Assembly: GCF_017833295.1 (NCBI RefSeq)
Contig: NZ_JAFIBW010000001.1
Location: 1,488,001-1,552,000, forward strand
DNA: 64,000 nucleotides
DNA from: Methylobacterium sp. PvR107
Lineage (GTDB): Bacteria > Pseudomonadota > Alphaproteobacteria > Rhizobiales > Beijerinckiaceae
Direction: 5' to 3'
Position numbers and translations under genes: made by a program. Under the pieces are notes generated by a model. It saw only the letters and a list, made by a program, of their open reading frames with translations. It was not told where the DNA came from and searched no databases. The number at the start of each line of letters is the position of its first letter. The first letter of the stretch is position 1. Positions 32,560-41,146 of the stretch are shown here, piece by piece.

Positions 32560-33165
32560 TCAGTGCGACGCCGGCAGGGCTCCGTCGACCAGCCGGATCT
32601 CGGCGGCCATGACGCCCTTCGAACCATCCCCGTAGCGCACCAGCACCGCCTCGCCCGGCTTCAGCTCCGCGATCCCATAGCGGCGCAGGGTCTCCATGTG
32701 CACGAAGATGTCCGGCGTTCCGTCGCCCCGCGTCAGGAAGCCAAAGCCGCGCAGCCGGTTGAACCATTTCACCACGGCGGTCTCGAGCCCGCTCGTTGGC
32801 GTCACGCTGACATGCGTGCGCGGCATCGGCATCTCGGAGGGATGCAGGGCCGTCGCCTGATCGAGCGAGATCACCCGGAACGCTTGCCAGCCCCGCGGAC
32901 GCTCCACGGCTTCCACCACGATGCGTGCGCCCTCGCTGGCCGCCTGGAAGCCGTCCCGCCGCAGGCAGGTCACGTGCAGCAGGACGTCCGGCGACCCGTC
33001 ATCCGGCACGATGAAGCCGAAGCCCTTCGATACGTCGAACCACTTGATGCGGCCTGCCACCTCGACGAGATCCAGGGCCTCGTCCTCGCGCGAGGCGGTT
33101 TCGCCGGTCCGAGGGCTCGTGGCCCGATCGGGGTCCTCCGGCCCGAAGCCGTGTTCGTCAGACAT
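32560..33165 (-). CDS. Cold-shock protein with two CSD domains
   Basis: 201 aa. Two cold-shock OB folds, at about 36-100 and 128-195. Each has the RNP1-type motif: [21 protein letters not shown] in the first (split here as KGFGFIV and DVLLHV) and [21 protein letters not shown] in the second (RGFGFL and DIFVHM). The N-terminus is acidic and disordered. Double-CSD proteins bind single-stranded RNA or DNA and are common in alphaproteobacteria. The DUF192 gene follows, separated by 141 bp. Confidence 0.93.
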   Translation of the reverse strand: MSDEHGFGPEDPDRATSPRTGETASREDEALDLVEVAGRIKWFDVSKGFGFIVPDDGSPDVLLHVTCLRRDGFQAASEGARIVVEAVERPRGWQAFRVISLDQATALHPSEMPMPRTHVSVTPTSGLETAVVKWFNRLRGFGFLTRGDGTPDIFVHMETLRRYGIAELKPGEAVLVRYGDGSKGVMAAEIRLVDGALPASH

Positions 33166-33516
33166 GGCCGAGCAACCTACACCGAATCACGCCGCGCGCT
33201 CTCCCGGCAAGATTAACGAAGTCCTGATTCCCGGGAAGCCCATTTCACCGGCAGCCGAGCCCCGGCGAGATGCAATCTTGGGGCTGGGAGGCGAGCCGGC
33301 AACAGTCGATTGGTCGCAGCGACCGGCGAAAGCAGCGTTTAAGCGCTGCATCCAGCGCGCGGATTTTCCGCGGCGAGGGTCGATCGCGCCGGGTGTCGCG
33401 CGCAGGATAGCCAGGTTCACGTTTGCGAGAGCGCTGCAGCGCGGCATCGGCTGACCGCGTGAGGTGATGCCAATCGGTTGGCATGTCCGGCGCCGACGTG
33501 GTTTGGGTTCGGCATC
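33166..33516. other. Intergenic interval, 351 bp, between divergent genes
   Basis: Holds the promoters of the cold-shock gene (leftward) and the DUF1624 gene (rightward). One clean hairpin is visible: GCAGCG-TTTAAG-CGCTGC at 33332-33349. Open frames crossing it on both strands have no credible starts. The cold-shock mRNA leader probably lies in the left part. Confidence 0.5.
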
Positions 33517-34530
33517 ATGGCCATCGAACTCACGCAGAATCGTCCAGCCGCAACGCCGGATGCGACCGTTCCGCCGCGCCGCTTCCCTGTCATCGACGCG
33601 GCGCGCGCGGCGGCCCTCGCCGCGATGGCGAGCTATCACACGCTCTGGGATCTCGGGTTCCTGCGGTTGACGGCCGAGAACTACGCTCTGACCCCGGCCG
33701 GGCGGATCGCGGCCGAGATGATCGCCGGCAGCTTCCTCGTGCTTGTCGGCGTCGGGCTGGTCTTGATGAACGGTCGCGGCGTGCGGCCGAGACCAACGGT
33801 TCTGCGCCTCGCGCGGATCGGCGGCGCCGCCCTCCTCGTCACGCTCGGAACAAGGATCGCGTTTCCGGACGCGTTCGTGTTCTTCGGCGTTCTGCACTGC
33901 ATTGCGGTGGCAAGCCTGCTGGGCCTCCCGTTCCTGTTCGCGCCGATCGCCGTCACCGTGTTGGCGGCCGCAGCGATCGTCGCCGCGCCGCACGTGGTCC
34001 ACGCGCCCGTCCTCGATGCGCCGGCCCTCTACTTCCTCGGCCTCGGATCCGGGACGCCCCGGACCAACGACTACGTGCCGCTCTTTCCCTGGTTCGGGCT
34101 CGTCCTCGCCGGGATCGCGGTCGGCAGGATCGGCCTGCCCCGGCTCTCGCGCTCTGCCTTGGGCGCCTGGGTACCCCTTTCGGCGATCGGCCGGGGCGCG
34201 ACCTGGGCCGGACGCCACAGCCTGGCGATCTACCTGATCCACCAGCCCGTGCTGCTGGCGCTCCTCACCGGCGTCGTGGCGCTCACGGGCGCCAATCCGC
34301 GGGCGGGCCTGCGGGCATTCCGGGCGGATTACGTGGCGATCTGCACGCGGACGGGCGGCGAGCGGCCCTTGTGCCGGATCGCGGCCCGCTGCACCTCCGA
34401 CGCGCTGCTCCGCGAGGATCTCTTCCGTGAGGACGGACGACCGTTCAGCGGGCCTGAGCGCCTGCGGGCGCAGGAACTCTCACAGCAATGCTACGCGACC
34501 CTGGAGCAGGCCGCCCGGACGGAGCGCTGA
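33517..34530 (+). CDS. DUF1624 / heparan-alpha-glucosaminide N-acetyltransferase-like membrane protein
   Basis: 337 aa from the ATG at 33517; a TTG at 33478 in the same frame is less likely. Multiple hydrophobic segments with DUF1624 hallmarks: VIDAARAAALAAMASYHTLWD at the start, FVFFGVLHCIAVASLLGLP, YVPLFPWFGLVLAGIAVG, and HSLAIYLIHQPVLLALL near the last helix. The final 80 residues are soluble with four cysteines. The family includes acyl transferases that move acyl groups across membranes. The substrate is unknown. Confidence 0.82.
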   Translation: MAIELTQNRPAATPDATVPPRRFPVIDAARAAALAAMASYHTLWDLGFLRLTAENYALTPAGRIAAEMIAGSFLVLVGVGLVLMNGRGVRPRPTVLRLARIGGAALLVTLGTRIAFPDAFVFFGVLHCIAVASLLGLPFLFAPIAVTVLAAAAIVAAPHVVHAPVLDAPALYFLGLGSGTPRTNDYVPLFPWFGLVLAGIAVGRIGLPRLSRSALGAWVPLSAIGRGATWAGRHSLAIYLIHQPVLLALLTGVVALTGANPRAGLRAFRADYVAICTRTGGERPLCRIAARCTSDALLREDLFREDGRPFSGPERLRAQELSQQCYATLEQAARTER

Positions 34531-34569
34531 TACGCTCCGCGACCCACGCGACGCATTCCGAAGGTCCGC

Positions 34570-35136
34570 TCAGTCCTTGGCGCGCTCGACATAGGCGCCA
34601 TCGGCCGTCATGACGACGACACGGGTACCGGCGGCGATGTGCGGCGGCACGGTGGTCCGCACGCCATTCGAGAGCGTCGCAGGCTTGTAGGAGGACGAGG
34701 CGGTCTGCCCCTTCAGGACCGGCTCGGTCTCGGTAACCTCCAGCGTCACGCGCTGCGGCAGCTCCACGGTCAGCGGCACACCGTTGTGGACCGAGAGCAT
34801 CACGGCCATGCCCTCCTGAAGGTACGGGGCGGCATCGCCGACCACGTCCGGAGGCACGGCGATCTGCTCGTAATTCTCGGGATTCATGAAATGAAACCCT
34901 TCGCCGTCGCTGTACAGGAAGGTGTGCTCGCGATCCTCGACGAAGGCGCGCTCGACCTGCTCGGTCGTCCGGTAGCGCTCCGACACCTTCACGCCGTCGG
35001 TGATGCGGCGCATGTCCAGCTGGGTCACCGGCGTGCCCTTGCCGGGATGGATGTTCTCGGCGAACAGGATCACGTAGAGCTTGCCGTCCTTCTCGACGAC
35101 GTTGCCCTTACGGAGCGTTGAGGCGATAACCTTCAC
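34570..35136 (-). CDS. efp: Elongation factor P
   Basis: 188 aa, normal length for EF-P. It binds ribosomes stalled at proline runs. The N-terminal KOW-like domain has [11 protein letters not shown] with K33, the site of beta-lysylation (K34 in E. coli). The middle and C-terminal OB domains show [10 protein letters not shown] and the conserved end [18 protein letters not shown]. The gene is divergent from epmA-epmB, which encode the modification enzymes, across a 274-bp gap. Confidence 0.97.
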   Translation of the reverse strand: MKVIASTLRKGNVVEKDGKLYVILFAENIHPGKGTPVTQLDMRRITDGVKVSERYRTTEQVERAFVEDREHTFLYSDGEGFHFMNPENYEQIAVPPDVVGDAAPYLQEGMAVMLSVHNGVPLTVELPQRVTLEVTETEPVLKGQTASSSYKPATLSNGVRTTVPPHIAAGTRVVVMTADGAYVERAKD

Positions 35137-35410
35137 GGAATAGCGTCCTGCATTGACAAGGGGGGCGGCACGCGCCTAGCGCGGGCACTGCATCTCGGAC
35201 CACGCCACTATCGCATCTCCGTTCCGGTTGCCAGCGGGCCGGCGGGAACGGTCGTCCGAGTATACCCTCTTCCCGATCGCGACGCTTCATCCCGATGTCG
35301 AGGGCGGAACAGGGCCAGGGGATGCGTATGCTCCGGAACGAGCTGCCTGTGCGAAGCCGTGCACGCCGACGCCGACTGGCGTCACGTCGGTGCGATTTGC
35401 TGGGCCGGCC

Positions 35411-36466
35411 GTGACGGCGCAGGGTATCGATTGGTGGTCGCCCGAGCGCCATGCCGATCGCCGGCCGGCGCTTCTCATGCGCAACCGGATCCTGTCGGCG
35501 TTCCGGGATTGGTTCAGCGCGCGGGACTTCGTCGAGGCCGACGCGGCCTGCCTTCAGGTCTCACCGGGCAACGAGGCACATCTGTCGGCTTTCGCCACCG
35601 AGGCCATCGGGGCAAGCGGGACACGGACGCCCCTGTTTCTGCACACGTCGCCGGAATTCGCCTGCAAGAAGCTGCTGGCTGCCGGCGAGACGCGGCTGTT
35701 CAGTGTCGCACGCGTGTTCCGCAACCGTGAGCGCGGGCCGCTGCATCACCCAGAATTCACGATGGTGGAATGGTACCGCGTCGGCGCGCCCTACCGCGTG
35801 CTGATGGAGGACTGCGCCGATCTGCTGAAACTCGCGGCCGAGACGGCCGGCCTGCGCCGCTTCACCTATCGCGGCCGGGAGGCCGACCCGTTTGCCCAAC
35901 CGGAGCAATTGACGCTGGCCGAGGCGTTCGACCGTTTCGCCGGCATCGACCTCCTCGCCACCGTCGCGCGGAGCGGTGAGACGGACCGCGATGGACTCGC
36001 TGTCGCCGTGACGGGCGCGGACCTGCGAGTCGCCGCGGACGATACCTGGGCCGATCTGGTCTCCCGTGTGCTGGTCGCGCGGATCGAGCCGCATCTGGGC
36101 GTCGGGCGGCCGACCTTTCTGTGCGAATACCCGGTCAGCGAGGCGGCCCTCGCCCGGCCGGCCCCGCACGATCCCCGTGTCGCCGAGCGCTTCGAACTCT
36201 ACGCCTGCGGGGTCGAACTCGCCAACGCCTTCGGTGAGCTCACCGATCCGGTCGAGCAGCGGCGCCGCTTCGAGGCGGAGATGGCGGAGAAGCTCCGCGT
36301 CTACGGTGAGGCGTATCCGATCGACGACGAGTTTCTCGCCGCGCTGGCCGTCATGCCGGAGGCCTCCGGCATCGCGCTCGGATTCGACCGGCTGGCGATG
36401 CTGGCCTGCGGCCGGACCCGCGTTGAGGACGTGATCTGGACCCCTGTCGCGGAGACGGCGCCGTGA
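35411..36466 (+). CDS. epmA: EF-P--(R)-beta-lysine ligase
   Basis: 351 aa from the GTG at 35411, chosen because the protein then begins WWSPERHADRRPALL, matching the E. coli EpmA start; the frame upstream is unconserved. It is a class II LysRS catalytic core without an anticodon-binding domain: FLHTSPEFACKKLL, FSVARVFRNRERGPLHHPEFTMVEW (motif 2, split here), the DPRVAERFELYACGVELANAF region and the motif 3 end ASGIALGFDRLAML. It adenylates beta-lysine and attaches it to EF-P K33. Its stop overlaps the epmB start (GTGA). Confidence 0.95.
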   Translation: MTAQGIDWWSPERHADRRPALLMRNRILSAFRDWFSARDFVEADAACLQVSPGNEAHLSAFATEAIGASGTRTPLFLHTSPEFACKKLLAAGETRLFSVARVFRNRERGPLHHPEFTMVEWYRVGAPYRVLMEDCADLLKLAAETAGLRRFTYRGREADPFAQPEQLTLAEAFDRFAGIDLLATVARSGETDRDGLAVAVTGADLRVAADDTWADLVSRVLVARIEPHLGVGRPTFLCEYPVSEAALARPAPHDPRVAERFELYACGVELANAFGELTDPVEQRRRFEAEMAEKLRVYGEAYPIDDEFLAALAVMPEASGIALGFDRLAMLACGRTRVEDVIWTPVAETAP

Positions 36467-37506
36467 ACCGTGTTCTCCGGAGCGCCGAAGATCTGGCGGA
36501 AGCAGGCCTGATCTCGGCTGCTGAGACCGAGGCGTTGCGGGCGGTGCTCGCGCGCTACGCCGTCTCGGTGACGGCCGACATGGCCGAGCTGATCGACCCC
36601 GCTGATCCCGAAGACCCGATCGCCCGCCAGTTCATCCCGGATCCCCGGGAGTGCACGACGGTCCCGGAGGAGCGCGCCGACCCGATCGGCGACGCGGCCC
36701 ACGCGCCCGTGGCCGGCATCGTCCACCGCTACCCCGACCGCGTGCTCCTGAAGCCGCTGCATATCTGCCCGGTCTATTGCCGCTTCTGCTTCCGCCGGGA
36801 GATGGTCGGACCGGAGGGGCTCGGGACCTTGACCGAGGCCGAACTCGACGTGGCCCTGGCGTATATCGAGCGGGATCCGCGCATCTGGGAGGTGGTCCTC
36901 ACCGGCGGCGACCCGTTCGCGCTCTCGTGCCGGCGGCTCGGAACCATCGCGCAGCGCCTGTCGCGCATCGATCATGTGCGCGTGATGCGGCTTCACACGC
37001 GCGTGCCCGTGGTGAAGCCCGAACTGGTCACCGACACCCTCGTCCACGCGCTGCAACGCTTCGAGGGCGCGGTGTTCGTGGCCCTGCACGCCAACCACCC
37101 GCGCGAGTTCACATCCGCTGCCCGCGCAGCCTGTGCCAGGCTGGTTGATGCCGGCATCCCCATGGTCAGCCAATCCGTGCTGCTGCGCGGCATCAACGAC
37201 GACGCGGCGACACTTGAGGCTCTCATGCGGACCTTCGTGGAGAACCGGATCAAGCCCTACTACCTGCACCAGGGCGATCTCGCCCCGGGCACGGGACACA
37301 TGCGCACCGGCTTGGCGGAAGGGCAGGACCTGATGCGCGCGCTCCGCGGGCGCCTCTCGGGCCTCGCCCAACCGACCTACGTGCTCGACATCCCAGGCGG
37401 CCACGGCAAGGTGCCGGTCGGACCGAACTACCTGCGCGAGACCGGCGACGGCGCCCGGGTGACGGACCCGAACGGTTGCGAACATCCCTATCCACCGAAG
37501 GCGTAA
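36463..37506 (+). CDS. epmB: EF-P beta-lysylation protein EpmB (lysine 2,3-aminomutase family)
   Basis: 347 aa, GTG start overlapping the epmA stop. Radical SAM enzyme: the CX3CX2C cluster is C102, C106 and C109 in HICPVYCRFCFRREM. Then come TGGDPFALS, HTRVPVVKPELVT and the PLP-lysine region GGHGKVPVGPNY near the end. It converts (S)-lysine to (R)-beta-lysine for EpmA. The length matches E. coli EpmB and is shorter than catabolic lysine 2,3-aminomutase. No EpmC hydroxylase gene is nearby. Confidence 0.95.
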   Translation: MNRVLRSAEDLAEAGLISAAETEALRAVLARYAVSVTADMAELIDPADPEDPIARQFIPDPRECTTVPEERADPIGDAAHAPVAGIVHRYPDRVLLKPLHICPVYCRFCFRREMVGPEGLGTLTEAELDVALAYIERDPRIWEVVLTGGDPFALSCRRLGTIAQRLSRIDHVRVMRLHTRVPVVKPELVTDTLVHALQRFEGAVFVALHANHPREFTSAARAACARLVDAGIPMVSQSVLLRGINDDAATLEALMRTFVENRIKPYYLHQGDLAPGTGHMRTGLAEGQDLMRALRGRLSGLAQPTYVLDIPGGHGKVPVGPNYLRETGDGARVTDPNGCEHPYPPKA

Positions 37507-37522
37507 TGGAGATCGTTTGACG

Positions 37523-38134
37523 ATGCGCAGGCTTTGGGGACGCCTCACTTCGGTGAACGTGCAGAAGGCGGTCTGGGCGCTGGACGAGGCCGGGCTGGAT
37601 TACGAGCGCGTGGAGGCCGGCGGTGCCCATGGCGTGGTCGACGATCCCGCTTACCGCGCGATGAACCCGAACGGGCTCGTCCCGACCCTGGAGGAGGACG
37701 GCTTCGCTCTCTGGGAGTCGAACGCCATCCTGCGCTATCTGGCCGTCGTCGCCCCTGCCCTCGCGCTCCCGGCCGATCCGCATATGCGCGCCCATGTCGA
37801 GCAATGGGCCGATTGGCAGGCCACGAGCTTCACGCCCGCGATGCGCGACGCGTTCTGGCAGCTCTTCCGCGCGGCCGAACCCGATCGCGCGCTGGTTGCG
37901 AATTCGCTGAGGAAGAGCGAGGCGATGGCCGCGATCCTCGACGCCCATCTCGCCGATCGGACCTACGTGGTCGGCGAGCGGTTCGGTATCGCCGACATCG
38001 CCCTCGGCTGCGCGGCCCATCGCTGGTTGAACCTTCCTGCGGAGCGGGTCGAGCGCCCGGCCCTGCGCCGCTGGTACACGCGCATTGCAGCCCGGCCGGC
38101 CGCTGCCCGGGCACTCGGCGAACCCATCGGCTGA
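37523..38134 (+). CDS. Glutathione S-transferase
   Basis: 203 aa from the ATG at 37523; GGAG lies upstream. The thioredoxin-like N-domain starts RRLWGRLTSVNVQKAVWALDE, with Ser11 at the likely glutathione-activating position. It then has the cis-Pro region NPNGLVPTLEEDG and ALWESNAILRYLA for the glutathione gamma-glutamyl contact. The C-terminal helical domain ends GERFGIADIALG (N-capping box) and RPALRRWYTRIAARPA. It is a cytosolic detoxification or housekeeping enzyme, with specificity unknown. Confidence 0.92.
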   Translation: MRRLWGRLTSVNVQKAVWALDEAGLDYERVEAGGAHGVVDDPAYRAMNPNGLVPTLEEDGFALWESNAILRYLAVVAPALALPADPHMRAHVEQWADWQATSFTPAMRDAFWQLFRAAEPDRALVANSLRKSEAMAAILDAHLADRTYVVGERFGIADIALGCAAHRWLNLPAERVERPALRRWYTRIAARPAAARALGEPIG

Positions 38135-38221
38135 GATCGAGGCCGGGCTTGTCGAAGGGCCCGTGAGATCCACCTTGGCGGAGCGCCGCCGGAACGGGGG
38201 CTGCATTTCACGGAGTCCCTG

Positions 38222-38869
38222 ATGGCAATCGACCCGACCCTGCGCGACGCGCTATCCGCCGTGACGCCGGCGAGTCTCGCCCGGGCCCTGACTCGGGCCG
38301 GAGTGAAGGCCCATAGCGCCCAGGGGTTGACCGGACGTGGTGGGCGCGCGATCGGGACCGCCTACACGTTGCGGATGATCCCGGCGCGCGACGATGCCGT
38401 GGGCGATCTGGCGGCGGCGATCGACGCGATTCCCGAAGGCGCCATCGTGGTGATCGACGCGGCCAATTCCGGACTGGCCCTGCCGTTCGGATCCATCCTG
38501 GCGGCGCGTCTCGCGCAGGGTGGGGTCGCGGGCCTGGTGACCGACGGTGCCCTCCCGGCCGAGGTTGGGCTGCCCGTCTGGTCTATGCCTGAAGCCGCGA
38601 TCGGAACGCTCGCGCTGGTCGGCACGCAGCAGCCGGTCTCCTGCGGAGGTGCCGCGATCCATCCGGGCGACGTCGTGGTCTGCGCGGACGGTGGCATCGT
38701 CGCGGTACCCGCCAGGCTCGCCGAACAGATCGCCCTGGAGGCGGTGGAACAGCAGCGCCTCGATCTGTGGATCCAGCGCGAGGTCGAGAAGGGCGCGAGC
38801 CTCGCGACCCTGCTGCCGCCGGACGCCGCGGCCCGGGCCCGGTTCGAGGCCGAGACGAAGCCGGCCTGA
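38222..38869 (+). CDS. RraA-like protein lacking the usual metal/substrate motif
   Basis: 215 aa with the RraA/HMG-aldolase fold pattern: ITPASLARAL-type start, GRAIGTAYTLRM, GAIVVIDAANSG, PFGSILAARLAQGGVAGLVTDG and HPGDVVVCADGGIVAVP. In active class II aldolases of this fold the central motif is DGxxRD. Here residues 108-113 are DGALPA, so the substrate Arg and metal Asp are missing. It may bind a partner protein or small molecule rather than cleave HMG. The YdcF-like gene starts six bases beyond its stop codon. Confidence 0.8.
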   Translation: MAIDPTLRDALSAVTPASLARALTRAGVKAHSAQGLTGRGGRAIGTAYTLRMIPARDDAVGDLAAAIDAIPEGAIVVIDAANSGLALPFGSILAARLAQGGVAGLVTDGALPAEVGLPVWSMPEAAIGTLALVGTQQPVSCGGAAIHPGDVVVCADGGIVAVPARLAEQIALEAVEQQRLDLWIQREVEKGASLATLLPPDAAARARFEAETKPA

Positions 38870-38874
38870 CCGCA

Positions 38875-39696
38875 GTGTTCTTCCCGCTCTCGAAGGTGAT
38901 CTACTTCGTGATCACCCCGTCGAACGCCTTCATCTTCGCCGTTCTGGCCGGTCTTCTGCTGCTCGCAGCAACCCGCCTGCGCCGCACCGGGTTCGGCCTC
39001 GCCGTCGTCGGGGGCCTCGGCCTTGCGCTCGGTGGATTGTCGCCGCTGTCGGAAGCGATGCTGCTTCCGCTGGAGCAGCGCTTTCCCGCCTATCCGCCAG
39101 ACGGACCTGCCCCGGCCGGCATTATCGTCCTGGGCGGCGGCATCGAAGCCGGCCTGTCCGAGGCGCGCGATCAGATCGTCTTCAACGATGCGGCCGAGCG
39201 GCCGATCTACCTCGCCGACTTGGCGCGCCGCTTCCCGACAGCGCGGCTCGTCTTCTCGGGGGGCAGTGGCTTCATCCGTGGCGGCATCGCGGAAGCCGAC
39301 ATCCTCAGTCGCCAAGCGGATGTCATCGGCGTCCCGCGCACCCGCCTGATCCTGGAGAACCGCTCCCGCAACACCCAGGAGAACGCCGCCTTCTCGGCAT
39401 CCCTCGTCCAGCCGAAGCCCGGGGAGCGCTGGCTGCTCGTAACGTCGGCCTGGCACATGCCCCGCGCCGTCGGCTGCTTCCGGCAGGCCGGCTTCATAGT
39501 GGACGCCTTCCCGGTCGACTACCGGACACGCGGTTGGGGCGACCTGACGCGCTTCAACGGTTTTGCCTCGGACGGATTGTTTCAGCTCGATCTGGCCGTG
39601 AAGGAGTGGATCGGGCTCGTCGTCTATCGGTGGTCCGGCTACACGCCGGATTGGCTGCCGGGTCCCGAGGATCCGGCGGGCAGCGCCAACCGATAG
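38875..39696 (+). CDS. YdcF family (DUF218) membrane protein
   Basis: 273 aa from the GTG at 38875, chosen over an upstream ATG that would overlap the RraA-like gene by about 100 bases. Two N-terminal hydrophobic segments (about 4-28, 36-55) are followed by the DUF218 domain: GIIVLGGGIEAG, RFPTARLVFSGG, LILENRSRNTQENA, WLLVTSAWHMPRAVGCF and FPVDYRT. This is the ElyC/YdcF/SanA group, linked to envelope integrity. The 3' end overlaps the opposite-strand DUF3253 gene by 58 bases. Confidence 0.88.
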   Translation: MFFPLSKVIYFVITPSNAFIFAVLAGLLLLAATRLRRTGFGLAVVGGLGLALGGLSPLSEAMLLPLEQRFPAYPPDGPAPAGIIVLGGGIEAGLSEARDQIVFNDAAERPIYLADLARRFPTARLVFSGGSGFIRGGIAEADILSRQADVIGVPRTRLILENRSRNTQENAAFSASLVQPKPGERWLLVTSAWHMPRAVGCFRQAGFIVDAFPVDYRTRGWGDLTRFNGFASDGLFQLDLAVKEWIGLVVYRWSGYTPDWLPGPEDPAGSANR

Positions 39697-39941
39697 ATTC
39701 CGCGGAAATCGTCCGGATCCACGGGTTTGCCCTTCCGCAGGATCGCGATCCGGCCGGCATGGGCGAGGCGCACGGCGACCCGGCGCACCGGTTGCATCAG
39801 GGGCCCCCACCCGTCGGGATGCGGGCCGCCCAGAGCCCGGGCAACTTCCGAGGGGCAGACGGTCTTGTCCGCGCCACGCTCGGTCACCAGGCCGAGCATC
39901 GCAGTCTCGATGGCTGCGTCGTCGGGTTTCGTATCGGTCAT
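39639..39941 (-). CDS. DUF3253 family protein, 100 aa
   Basis: The ATG at 39941 overlaps the DUF599 stop codon (ATGA). Compact winged-helix-like sequence: AIETAMLGLVTERGADKTVCPSEVARAL, then WGPLMQPVRRVAVRLAHAGRIAILRKGKPVDP and FRGIYRLAL (each typical of DUF3253). It looks like a small DNA- or protein-binding domain of unknown role. It is translationally coupled to DUF599 and convergent with YdcF, sharing 58 bases. Confidence 0.82.
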   Translation of the reverse strand: MTDTKPDDAAIETAMLGLVTERGADKTVCPSEVARALGGPHPDGWGPLMQPVRRVAVRLAHAGRIAILRKGKPVDPDDFRGIYRLALPAGSSGPGSQSGV

Positions 39942-40699
39942 GTCCGTGCCTGTTCCGCCGAAGCTCCGAGGGGTCCCTCGTGCGGGCCTTCCCCGACTTC
40001 GAGCAACGTGTTGCGGATCTCCGAGGCGAACTGACGGCGCCACATGATGATCACGACCGCGGATGTCGAGACGATGAGCACGTAGGGACTGACGAACCAG
40101 CCGAGATAGGCAAGCGCGAAGAAGAAGGCCCGCTGTCCCCGCGCGAAATGCCGGCCGGCGCTGACATTCATCGCGGCCAGGCGTCGGACCGCCCGCAGCA
40201 TCTCGGCTTCGCTCGCGCCGGAACCCTTCGACGGCACGGTGCCCAGCAGGATCGCCGCGTAATTGAACAGCCTGTAGGCCCAGGCGAACTTGAAGAAGGC
40301 GTAGACGAAGACCAGCGCCAGCCCCGCGACCTTCAGCTCCCAGGTCAGCCGGTTCGCCATAGTCCCGAATGGGAGCGTCGCGAAGAGGTTCAGCACATCG
40401 TCGCCGGAGCGCGACAGGGTCAGAACCGATCCGAGGGCGATCAGGGAGGTCGATGCGAAGAAGGCGGTGCCGTTCTGCAGCGAGGCGTTGATCTGGGTGT
40501 CGACGACGCGGTTGTCGCGGCTGATCACCTGCCGCGCCCAGTTGGAGCGATGGCCGTTCATGATCTGGCTCAACGACACCATGCGCCCGCGAAGACGCCC
40601 GACGGAGAGCCCGTACGCCATCCAGGCCACGATGAAATAGACGAGGGCCCCGAGATCGAGGGGGGAGAAGGCGGCACTTCCGGCGGTCAGGTCGGGCAT
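39938..40699 (-). CDS. DUF599 family membrane protein
   Basis: 253 aa with four hydrophobic segments. Signatures: YFIVAWMAYGLSVGRL at the first helix, NGHRSNWARQVISRDNRVVD, QNGTAFFASTSLIALGSVL, LTWELKVAGLALVFVYAFFKFAW, and FARGQRAFFFALAYLGWFVSP. This is the usual pattern of DUF599, a proteobacterial inner-membrane family of unknown function. It is first of a two-gene unit with DUF3253. Confidence 0.85.
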   Translation of the reverse strand: MPDLTAGSAAFSPLDLGALVYFIVAWMAYGLSVGRLRGRMVSLSQIMNGHRSNWARQVISRDNRVVDTQINASLQNGTAFFASTSLIALGSVLTLSRSGDDVLNLFATLPFGTMANRLTWELKVAGLALVFVYAFFKFAWAYRLFNYAAILLGTVPSKGSGASEAEMLRAVRRLAAMNVSAGRHFARGQRAFFFALAYLGWFVSPYVLIVSTSAVVIIMWRRQFASEIRNTLLEVGEGPHEGPLGASAEQART

Positions 40700-40804
40700 G
40701 GTCTCCGGATCGCGGGCTCGACGGTGGGGCGCGATGCCATACCAGCCCGCATGCCGATGCAGAACCCGCCCGGTGCGGCCGTCAAGCCCGCCGAGACTTG
40801 GCCG

Positions 40805-41089
40805 TCAGCCGCGCAGGATCTCGAAGCCGCTCACGCTAGGGACGTCGTCGCACGTCCGAACCGTGACGTCGGTGACCCGGGCGCCGGGCGGCCCGGACCA
40901 GCACAGCGTCTCCATTTGTGCCACGGCCTCGCTCGGTCCGCGGAACACGGCCTCAACCGCACCGTCGTTGCGGTTGCGCACGGTGCCGACGAGATTGCGC
41001 GCACGGGCCTCGGCTTGGGTCCAGGCCCGGTACGACACGCCCTGCACGCGACCTGTGATGACGACGGCGACCGTCCGTATCTCGCTCAT
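40805..41089 (-). CDS. acyP: Acylphosphatase
   Basis: 94 aa, normal size. It hydrolyses acyl phosphates in the cytosol. The phosphate-binding loop GRVQGVSYRAWT contains the catalytic R21, and GTVRNRNDG contains the catalytic N39. The remaining ferredoxin-like fold is intact (VEAVFRGPSEAV, VTDVTVRTCDD). The start ATG is unambiguous. It stands between DUF599 and the FNT channel gene. Confidence 0.95.
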   Translation of the reverse strand: MSEIRTVAVVITGRVQGVSYRAWTQAEARARNLVGTVRNRNDGAVEAVFRGPSEAVAQMETLCWSGPPGARVTDVTVRTCDDVPSVSGFEILRG

Positions 41090-41146
41090 CCAAGCCTTTA
41101 CCTGCCGAACGGAGCCCGCGCGGCGAGCGCACGGGCCCGTGTCGTC

